Assembly: GCA_023554435.1 (NCBI GenBank)
Contig: JAMJQV010000357.1
Coordinates: 1 to 9,097 of the forward strand
Length of the DNA: 9,097 nt
DNA from: Gemmatimonadota bacterium
GTDB taxonomy: Bacteria > Gemmatimonadota > Gemmatimonadetes > Palauibacterales > Palauibacteraceae
Reading direction: 5' to 3'
Part shown: one piece after another, positions 1 through 5,180 of the stretch
How positions within the stretch are numbered: position 1 is the first letter of the stretch
How the letters are laid out: every line of letters starts with the position of its first letter
The notes under the pieces: generated by a model
Seen by the model: only the letters and a program-made list of their open reading frames with translations
What the model was told of the DNA's origin: nothing
Database searches by the model: none
Program-made: the position numbers and the translations under genes

Positions 1-140
1 TCAGGAGGTCAGACGGTTCGCCGGCAGGAGAGGTCGCGCGACAGGAGGCGAGGTGCGGGGCTCAGAGGCTGCTTGCAGACCGGATTCCCGACTCGCGCAC
101 AAGCGCAACCCTAAATCCGTCAAGCACCCTTGTGACAGTT

Positions 141-182
141 CGCGGGCGAGAACACGCGGACGAGAGCACCCGGGCGAGTACC
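141..182. repeat. Three tandem degenerate 14-bp units
   Basis: Three adjacent 14-bp units can be read directly: CGCGGGCGAGAACA (141-154), CGCGGACGAGAGCA (155-168) and CCCGGGCGAGTACC (169-182). Units 1 and 2 match at 12 of 14 positions, units 1 and 3 at 11 of 14. The preceding and following 14 bases do not continue the series. The repeat lies about 15 bp past the stop of the minus-strand M20 peptidase gene. Bases 1-198 otherwise hold no gene I can support: a 61-codon minus-strand frame spans 1-186, but its translation resembles no protein family I know and it has no ribosome binding site. Function of the repeat is unknown; it could be chance GC-rich slippage. Confidence 0.5.
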
Positions 183-198
183 GCAACTCACACAGGAG

Positions 199-1734
199 CT
201 AGCGCCCGCCCGCTTCCTGCTGCGCCAGCCGGTGCACGAGCAGGGCGGCGCGCTTGGTCATCACGCCGATCGATTCCAGGTCCACGGTCTCGCTCGGTGT
301 GTGCGCCCCGCTGCCCATGACGCCGAGGCCACCGAGGGCGTCCGTGTACTGGGCCGCGAACGAGATGTCGGCCGCTCCCCGCCGACCGGGGTCCACCGCT
401 TCGATCGGGCCGAAGCCCAGATCCCGGCTGACTCCGTCGAGCACCTGGAGCAGAGCGTAGTTCCCCTCGGTGGGCGCCATCGGGGGGTACGAGTCGCGAA
501 AGCGAATCGTACCGGTGGCCTTCGGAAGGCTCTCCGCCACGATCGCGCGCATGCGGGCCTTGGCACTCTCCAGCTGATCGAAGGTCAGCGCCCGCAGGTC
601 GCCAGCCACGGTGACCGATTGCGGGATCACGTTCGTCTTCCCGAACGCCTCGCCCCGGTCGTACTGCGCGTCGTACTCCACGCTCGTGCCGCCAAGAATC
701 AACCCAGCCCCGAAGGTCAGGTACTCCTCGCCGCGCATATCCTCGTAGAACCGGTTCAAGATCCGGGCGGCCTCGAAGATGGCTCCGGCTCCGTACTTGT
801 TGCTGAAGATCACCGACGAGTGCCCGCGGGTCGCCGTGACGTCCAGTGTCCAGCCTGTGAAGCCCCGGCGCGCCACCGTGGCCGAGTTCAGGCCACCCAC
901 GCCGCCCTCGAAGCCCAGCGCCGCATCGCTCCTGCGCGCCGCGTCGTACAGATCCGCGCGCGAAATGGTGAGTGGATCGCCCGTGGCCTCTTCGTCACCC
1001 AGCAGGGCAACGATGATCCGGGCGTCTTCCAGGACACCGGCGTCGGCCAGGGCCCGTAACGCGTACAGGATGACCACGTCGCCACCCTTCATGTCGGCCA
1101 CGCCCGGGCCGAGGGCCTGTCCGTCCTCCAGCATCTCGAAGCGCTGGAACGGGCTGTCCGACTCGTACACGGTGTCCAGATGGCCGATGAGGAGGACCCG
1201 CTTGCCGGAACCGCCGTCGATCTCGGCGAACAGGTGCCCGGCCCGTCCCATCTCCGGCGGCATTTCGATCCAGCGCGTCTCGAACCCGAGCTCCGCCAGT
1301 TCGGCTTCGAAGATCCGGCCCACTTCACGCACGCCGGGCGGGTTCATGGTCCCGCTGTTGATGTCCGTGATGCGCTGCAGGAACGCGATCGCCTCCGCCG
1401 CGCGCTCGTCTACGGAGGCTGAAATGCGCCGCTCCTCGGCGGTCAGGTCACCGCCCGCGGTGGCTCCCGTCCCTACGGCCGCTGTCGTCGCAGCCGTTAC
1501 CGGCGCCGCAGTCGCGGTCGAACCCACCGCCGAACCGGAGCCCCGAGCAGAAGCCGGCGCCGATTGTATCGCCAGGGGCGATGCCACCACCGCATCGAGC
1601 TCGAGCGGCATCGACTCGGTACCGACCTCGGCAAGCACCGGCACCTCGGACCCGTCCGGTGGAGCCGAGGCGCAGCCAACCGTCAGAACCCCCGTCGCCA
1701 CCAGTAGCCAAACTTGCCTCATCCGCCTCACCAT
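199..1734 (-). CDS. M20 family zinc metallopeptidase, lipoprotein (glutamate carboxypeptidase-like)
   Basis: Predicted envelope-anchored zinc exopeptidase of the M20 (carboxypeptidase G2/ArgE/DapE) family, which hydrolyses peptide or N-acyl amino-acid bonds with two metal ions. With the ATG at 1734 the protein has 511 residues. It opens with a positively charged, hydrophobic signal ending in a lipobox (LTVGC, Cys21), so it is probably a lipoprotein. An Ala/Ser/Thr/Gly-rich tether follows at about residues 57-95, then the catalytic domain. Visible family residues are HLD (His185 metal ligand, catalytic Asp187), ADMKGG (bridging Asp214), DEE (general base Glu248, ligand Glu249), GFEGG (Glu276), RGHSS of the lid domain (His305) and the C-terminal GAHTPSE (His478). 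All are present, so it should be active. An upstream in-frame GTG at 1758 would add eight charged residues before the signal; the ATG at 1734 has an AGGA motif just upstream and is preferred, with ATG 1722 also possible. It is divergent from the nuclease gene. Substrate cannot be read from the sequence. Confidence 0.9.
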   Translation of the reverse strand: MVRRMRQVWLLVATGVLTVGCASAPPDGSEVPVLAEVGTESMPLELDAVVASPLAIQSAPASARGSGSAVGSTATAAPVTAATTAAVGTGATAGGDLTAEERRISASVDERAAEAIAFLQRITDINSGTMNPPGVREVGRIFEAELAELGFETRWIEMPPEMGRAGHLFAEIDGGSGKRVLLIGHLDTVYESDSPFQRFEMLEDGQALGPGVADMKGGDVVILYALRALADAGVLEDARIIVALLGDEEATGDPLTISRADLYDAARRSDAALGFEGGVGGLNSATVARRGFTGWTLDVTATRGHSSVIFSNKYGAGAIFEAARILNRFYEDMRGEEYLTFGAGLILGGTSVEYDAQYDRGEAFGKTNVIPQSVTVAGDLRALTFDQLESAKARMRAIVAESLPKATGTIRFRDSYPPMAPTEGNYALLQVLDGVSRDLGFGPIEAVDPGRRGAADISFAAQYTDALGGLGVMGSGAHTPSETVDLESIGVMTKRAALLVHRLAQQEAGGR

Positions 1735-1800
1735 ATCATCCTTTATCCGAACAAACACCGAATGTCGTCGAACGACCCGAGTTCAGGATTCTGCCCCGAC
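1735..1800. promoter_or_regulatory. Divergent promoter region between peptidase and nuclease, with a GAAC-N7-GTTC dyad
   Basis: This 66-bp gap separates two divergently transcribed genes and must hold at least part of both start regions. It contains a dyad GAAC (1770-1773), seven bases, GTTC (1781-1784), ending 16 bp before the nuclease ATG. A further GAAC at 1749-1752 lies exactly 21 bp (two helical turns) upstream of the first half-site. An overlapping smaller palindrome, GTCGT-CGA-ACGAC, spans 1764-1776. GAAC/GTTC half-sites occur in LexA operators of several phyla, but usually with other spacing or orientation, so an SOS operator is only a guess. I see no clear -35/-10 pair on either strand. 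Confidence 0.3.
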
Positions 1801-2985
1801 ATGAGCCGGCGCAACAGTCCCGTGCCCGACTGGATACCCCGAGACCTGACTGCGGCTCCCGGTGTGTACCAGTTCCACGACGCGGTCGGCACTCCGATCT
1901 ACGTGGGAAAGAGCGTCAACCTGCGCCGCCGGGTGCGCGGCTACTTCTATGGGGGCGGGCCGAAAGACGAGCGCATGGCTCTCATGGTGCGACTCGCACG
2001 CGGGATCGAGGTGCATCCCGCAGGCACCGATCTGGAGGCGAGGCTCGAGGAAGCGGACCGCATCGAGCGATTCCGTCCCGCGTTCAACAAGGCACTCAAG
2101 AACCGCTCGAAGGGCTGGTTCATCGAAGTGGACTGGGGTGCACCGTTCCCGCGGCTCCGGGTGATCAGCCGTCCGCGCCGACCGCGGGCCAGGCACTTCG
2201 GACCGTACCGGGGCAGGCGCCAGCCAGCGGAAGTCGTGGTGCTCCTCGAGAAGATCCTCCGCCTGCGGAGCTGCGCGGGCGCCATCCGTCCGGACGTGGA
2301 GGCCTCACCCTGTCTGCAGCACGGCATCGACCAGTGCACGGCCCCCTGCGTGGGCCTCGTCGGACTCGACGTCTACCGGGCGCAGGTCCGGGAGGCGGTG
2401 CGCCTGCTGGAGGATCCCGCCTACCTGCCCGTCGTGTACGAGCGCTTCGTTCGTCGGCGTGACCACGCCGCGGCCGCCGGAGGAACCGACGAGGCGATCT
2501 CGTGGCAGCGCCGGCTCGGATGGTTGGAGGAACTGGACAGCTATCGGTACGTGCTGGAGAAGCCCTGGGTGGACCGGTCCTGGCTCATCGTCCTCCCGGG
2601 GCCCGCCGAGACGGAGCGGGTTCTCGTTCCCGTCGCGCGCGGCAGGGTGCTCGAGAGAAGGGCCCTGTCCTGGAATGGGTCCGGGTGGTCGAAGGTGGTG
2701 GAAGACGCGGTGTACGAGGTGCGACTGCGCGAGCTTCAGGCGGAATCCGTGTTCCAGCCGGCCGACCTGACGCCAAGCCTGATCGTCACTTCATGGCTGG
2801 AAGCGGGGGCCGAGGGAGGAATGGCGTTCGACCTGGAGCGGACCGACGCGGACCTGGTGTTGGAGCACCTGGTGAAGGAGGCAGAGCGCCTGCGGAAGGA
2901 GTCGGAAGGCCTGCCCCACGATGCGGAACCGGAGCGAGATCCCCTTGCTGCAGAGGAGTCCGCCCCGGTTCAGTTTGTCGCCTGA
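1801..2985 (+). CDS. GIY-YIG nuclease related to UvrC N-terminal half / Cho
   Basis: Predicted nucleotide-excision-repair endonuclease making the 3' incision, like the N-terminal half of UvrC or the stand-alone homologue Cho. The 394-residue protein starts with the GIY-YIG domain: PGVYQF (Gly21-Val22-Tyr23), IYVGKS (Tyr34-Val35-Gly36, Lys37), an arginine patch near Arg43, an acidic helix EARLEE in which Glu84 aligns with the UvrC catalytic glutamate, and RPAFN (Asn96). A UvrC-type HFGPY motif follows (residues 132-136), then four cysteines at 158, 171, 180 and 183 in the pattern LRSC...PCLQ...QCTAPC. In UvrC the equivalent cysteines hold a [4Fe-4S] cluster. A degenerate UvrB-binding-like helix pair may lie at about 225-250. 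The UvrC RNase H-like 5' nuclease and helix-hairpin-helix domains are absent. It is shorter than UvrC (about 600 residues) but longer than E. coli Cho (about 295); residues 260-394 are unassigned. The ATG at 1801 is preferred over in-frame ATGs at 1714 and 1762, which overlap the peptidase start region. It is convergent with the next gene, 15 bp away. Confidence 0.85.
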   Translation: MSRRNSPVPDWIPRDLTAAPGVYQFHDAVGTPIYVGKSVNLRRRVRGYFYGGGPKDERMALMVRLARGIEVHPAGTDLEARLEEADRIERFRPAFNKALKNRSKGWFIEVDWGAPFPRLRVISRPRRPRARHFGPYRGRRQPAEVVVLLEKILRLRSCAGAIRPDVEASPCLQHGIDQCTAPCVGLVGLDVYRAQVREAVRLLEDPAYLPVVYERFVRRRDHAAAAGGTDEAISWQRRLGWLEELDSYRYVLEKPWVDRSWLIVLPGPAETERVLVPVARGRVLERRALSWNGSGWSKVVEDAVYEVRLRELQAESVFQPADLTPSLIVTSWLEAGAEGGMAFDLERTDADLVLEHLVKEAERLRKESEGLPHDAEPERDPLAAEESAPVQFVA

Positions 2986-3000
2986 GCCTATCGGACCAGA

Positions 3001-3441
3001 TCAGCGACTTTCGTCGGACATGTCCTCGTCCGAATCACCGTGGTCCATCCCATGCTGGTGCTGCATCCCTTCTCCCTCATGCATCTTGCAGCTCATCTCG
3101 CCGTCACCCTCGCCCGACATGCACTTGCAGCCCGCCATCATCTCCTTGTGGGCCGCCATCATCTCGGCGTGCCCCTCGTCGGAGTCCATGCCCTCGGCGT
3201 GCCCCTCGGACTCGGCGTGGCCCTCCATGCCTTCACCCTCACCATGCATCTTCATCATCTTCTCGTGCATATCCTTCATGCACGAACATTGGCAACCCTC
3301 GCCCATCATCTCGTTGTGGGCTTCCATCTTCGCAGTGGCCGACGCTTCGCCCTCCTTGGCAACGTCCTGCGCCATAACCGGAGTCGCGAAAGCGAACGTC
3401 AGGGCCAGAGTGGCCAGCGCATACGAATAGCGGGTCTTCAT
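3001..3441 (-). CDS. Secreted Met/His/Cys-rich acidic protein with a duplicated metal-binding-like unit
   Basis: No family recognised; probably a periplasmic metal-binding or metal-storage protein. The 146-residue product begins MKTRYSYALATLALTFAF and has a classical Sec signal peptide with an AxA-type site (PVMA-QD, cleavage after residue 24). The mature 122 residues contain 20 Met, 11 His and 6 Cys, many Glu, Asp and Gly, and almost no bulky hydrophobics, so it is probably disordered without ligand. Two copies of one unit are visible. The first runs from about residue 38 to 75 (AHNEMM...CQCSCM...KMHGEGEGM), the second from about 93 to 134 (AHKEMM..CKCM...KMHEGEGM). They are joined by GHAE repeats. 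CxC pairs with surrounding Met and His suit soft metals such as Cu(I) or Ag(I), though Zn or Ni cannot be excluded. The ATG at 3441 is chosen because AGGAG lies 8 bases upstream (3450-3454) and it gives the signal peptide. Long frames on the opposite strand are shadows of this low-complexity gene. Confidence 0.8.
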   Translation of the reverse strand: MKTRYSYALATLALTFAFATPVMAQDVAKEGEASATAKMEAHNEMMGEGCQCSCMKDMHEKMMKMHGEGEGMEGHAESEGHAEGMDSDEGHAEMMAAHKEMMAGCKCMSGEGDGEMSCKMHEGEGMQHQHGMDHGDSDEDMSDESR

Positions 3442-3478
3442 CAAATCATCTCCTGAACTTTGACAGCCTCGGTTCGTC

Positions 3479-3498
3479 AACCGTGCGGGCGCACGGTT
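3479..3498. promoter_or_regulatory. Perfect 9-2-9 inverted repeat upstream of the metal-binding-like gene
   Basis: AACCGTGCG (3479-3487) and CGCACGGTT (3490-3498) are exact reverse complements separated by two bases. The nearer end lies 37 bp upstream of the ATG of the Met/His/Cys-rich gene. On that gene's strand, the arm nearest the gene runs into TTGACG, a -35-like hexamer, but no good -10 follows at the right distance before the ribosome binding site. Size and position fit an operator for a dimeric regulator, possibly metal-responsive; no specific regulator consensus is matched. Alternatively it is a transcript hairpin 3' of the deacetylase gene, but no U-run follows. Confidence 0.45.
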
Positions 3499-3565
3499 TC
3501 CAGCACGGGGAGAAGATCGGATGGAAGCGGCGTGCGCGCCACCCGGCTTGGAACGCTCGCTAGCG

Positions 3566-3582
3566 ACGCTCGCGAGGAGCGT
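3566..3582 (-). terminator. Possible weak hairpin after the deacetylase gene
   Basis: ACGCTC (3566-3571) and GAGCGT (3577-3582) pair around a five-base loop, three bases past the deacetylase stop codon on the minus strand. A 10-bp palindrome TCGCTAGCGA (3557-3566) abuts it. The stem is short and no T-run follows on the minus strand, so a classical intrinsic terminator is not supported. It could be a decay-protecting hairpin or chance. Confidence 0.25.
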
Positions 3583-3585
3583 ACC

Positions 3586-4356
3586 TCAGAGGGTATCCTC
3601 GCGCGTCCGTTCCGGATGGTCGGGAAGGCCCTGAATCTCCACCGGGAGCAGGGATTCCACGAGCCCGCCCCGGGTCTCCCAGGCGTCGAATTCCTCGGCC
3701 ATCTCCAGATCCCACCGCCGGCCGATCCCGCGCAGACGCTCCTCCAGCCACCCGGGATCGGGAAACTCGAGTTCGCGCTGGTAGTGCAGCGCGAGTTCAC
3801 GGATCTTGTCCCTGTACGGGGCCGCGTCGATCGCCACGGCCGGAAACGGGGAGTGTCGATCGCGGTACGTGAACACTGGAGCCGGCCGGCGGTGAGGCGG
3901 AAGCGGATCGACGACGCGCTTGATCCGGGCCAGCGTGATCGCGTCACGCACGATCTTCCCGGTCGCCTGGTGGTCCGGATGCCGAAGCCCGCGGCGCCAG
4001 GCATCGCCCCATGTCAGCACCGCGTCAGGCTGCACCTCGGCGATCACGCGCGCCACCCGGGCCGCTGCCTCGGGAGTTGCGTGAACACCGGTGTCGGGGA
4101 AGTCGAGGAAGAGGGTCTCCACGCCCAGGATCTCGCCGGCGATTCGCCCGTGCTCGGTGCGCCGCCGGATGATCTCTTCGGTCGGCACCGGCCCCAGGGC
4201 CTCGGTCATCTCGCCGCGGGTGAGCCACAGGAGTACGACGCGGCCGCCACGTTCCACGTGGGCACGCATGGCGGCGACCATGCCCACCTCGTCGTCGGGG
4301 TGGGCCAGGGCCACGAGAAGGGTCTGCGGGGCTCGGTCCTGTCCCGGCTCCGTCAC
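3586..4356 (-). CDS. PIG-L/LmbE family zinc-dependent deacetylase
   Basis: Predicted zinc hydrolase removing an acyl group from an N-acetylglucosamine-type substrate; the family includes PIG-L, MshB and BshB (mycothiol and bacillithiol synthesis) and antibiotic or glycan deacetylases. The 256-residue protein has the two signatures: AHPDDE near the N terminus (His19 and Asp22 as zinc ligands, Asp21 as general base) and HPDH in the middle (His126-His129, His129 the third ligand). Length is normal and no signal peptide is seen, so it is probably cytoplasmic. The start is a GTG at 4356; GGAG lies 11 bases upstream, which is rather far. The gene starts 22 bp after the stop of the beta-barrel protein gene on the same strand and is probably cotranscribed with it. 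The substrate cannot be assigned: bacillithiol precursor, a sugar of the cell surface, or something else are all possible. Confidence 0.9.
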   Translation of the reverse strand: MTEPGQDRAPQTLLVALAHPDDEVGMVAAMRAHVERGGRVVLLWLTRGEMTEALGPVPTEEIIRRRTEHGRIAGEILGVETLFLDFPDTGVHATPEAAARVARVIAEVQPDAVLTWGDAWRRGLRHPDHQATGKIVRDAITLARIKRVVDPLPPHRRPAPVFTYRDRHSPFPAVAIDAAPYRDKIRELALHYQRELEFPDPGWLEERLRGIGRRWDLEMAEEFDAWETRGGLVESLLPVEIQGLPDHPERTREDTL

Positions 4357-4378
4357 CCGGCGACGATCTCCGACCTGC

Positions 4379-5017
4379 CTACCATTCCAGGAACGAGAGA
4401 CGCACGCCGGCCGTGACCGGAATCAACCAGCCGTTGTTGAAGGCCTCGCCGAAAGCAGGTTGCGTATCCGCCGCATCCATGAGGATGAAGTAGGCCGTGC
4501 CGTTGACGAAGATGTTGATCCACGGCGCCACCTGGTACCCGATCTTGGCTCCACCCTGGAACGCCGGGTAGGTGTGATCGAACGTGTTCGCCGGGCTACC
4601 GGCGTCGTACGTGTCATCCACGGTCATCTTCATGGCCCCGGCGCCAGCGTTGAGCATGAAGGTGAAACCCATGGTCTGGTACTTGGGCGGGTTGAAGTTC
4701 ACCTCGAAGCTCCCGCCCAGGAACATCAGCCGCTGCGGGGGCGACAGCAGCACGCCGAAGTCATCCTCGCCCTTGTTCAGCTCCATCCAGTCGAAATCGA
4801 CCCGGAATCCCCAGTTGGGGTTCCAGTTCCACATGGCGCTGGCCCCAGCCCCCCCTCCGATAGACGTGTACGTGTCCAGGTTGCCCGCGGGAATGGCTAC
4901 GCCGCCGCGCAAATCGACCGAGACTTTGCCAGTCGCCGGCTGTGTCATCCCCGTGCCGGGAATGGCGAACATGGCCAGGACTGCGAGAAGCACACCGTAC
5001 TTCGTGGCGTTATGCAA
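4379..5017 (-). CDS. Outer-membrane beta-barrel-like protein, TTG start
   Basis: Predicted 212-residue outer-membrane protein of unknown specific function. It has an N-terminal signal peptide (hydrophobic stretch VLLAVLAMFAIPG, cleavage near MTQ-PATG), then Gly- and aromatic-rich alternating segments typical of small eight-strand barrels, such as KVSVDLRGGVAIPAG, FRVDFDWMEL, GGSFEVNFN and AGVRLSF. The last residue is Trp, matching the C-terminal aromatic recognised by the barrel assembly machinery. I cannot place it in a named family; OmpW/OmpX-like proteins are the general type. The TTG at 5017 is chosen because a perfect AAGGAGG (5023-5029) sits 5 bases upstream and the signal peptide begins there; the in-frame GTG at 5065 would place a Cys/Pro-containing, charged stretch ahead of the signal. 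It leads the two-gene unit with the deacetylase. Confidence 0.78.
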   Translation of the reverse strand: MHNATKYGVLLAVLAMFAIPGTGMTQPATGKVSVDLRGGVAIPAGNLDTYTSIGGGAGASAMWNWNPNWGFRVDFDWMELNKGEDDFGVLLSPPQRLMFLGGSFEVNFNPPKYQTMGFTFMLNAGAGAMKMTVDDTYDAGSPANTFDHTYPAFQGGAKIGYQVAPWINIFVNGTAYFILMDAADTQPAFGEAFNNGWLIPVTAGVRLSFLEW

Positions 5018-5084
5018 CGTTTCCTCCTTCGTTGGCGGGCCGCAAAGAGCCGCCTTCCGGACCACGACGTGCGCCTGATTCGCG

Positions 5085-5113
5085 CATATATTCGCCGTTT
5101 CCAGCGTGATCAG
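5085..5113 (-). promoter_or_regulatory. Possible promoter for the barrel/deacetylase pair
   Basis: On the minus strand TATATG (5090-5085) stands out as an AT-rich patch in GC-rich DNA. CTGATC (5113-5108) lies 17 bases upstream of it and matches the -35 consensus at only three positions. Transcription would start about 60 bases before the TTG codon. The rest of the 163-bp gap 5018-5180 shows no gene and no convincing terminator for the upstream M48 gene. Confidence 0.3.
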
Positions 5114-5180
5114 AATCGGGACAGAACCACCGTGTGTTGTGCAGGAACCTTGCCACTCCCCCGCGCAGGGTGCCGGCTCC

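Noticed and set aside
1..198. A tRNA or small gene in the left edge region
   Set aside because: No cloverleaf can be folded by eye, and open frames there have no ribosome binding site or protein-like composition.
779..1804. A 341-codon plus-strand frame opposite the M20 peptidase
   Set aside because: Ser/Arg/Pro-rich antisense translation without family motifs; the minus-strand reading has all M20 metal ligands.
1581..2462. A 293-codon plus-strand frame overlapping the GIY-YIG nuclease
   Set aside because: Arg/Pro/Gly-rich out-of-frame translation; the real frame shows GIY-YIG and UvrC cysteine motifs.
3441..3449. A two-codon upstream frame (ATG ATT TGA) whose stop overlaps the start of the metal-binding-like gene
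   Set aside because: Its ATG directly abuts the AGGAG ribosome binding site with no spacing, so initiation there is unlikely; probably chance.
2921..3456. Two plus-strand frames opposite the Met/His/Cys-rich gene
   Set aside because: Low-complexity coding on the minus strand leaves antisense frames free of stops. Only the minus frame has a signal peptide, a good ribosome binding site and an internal duplication.
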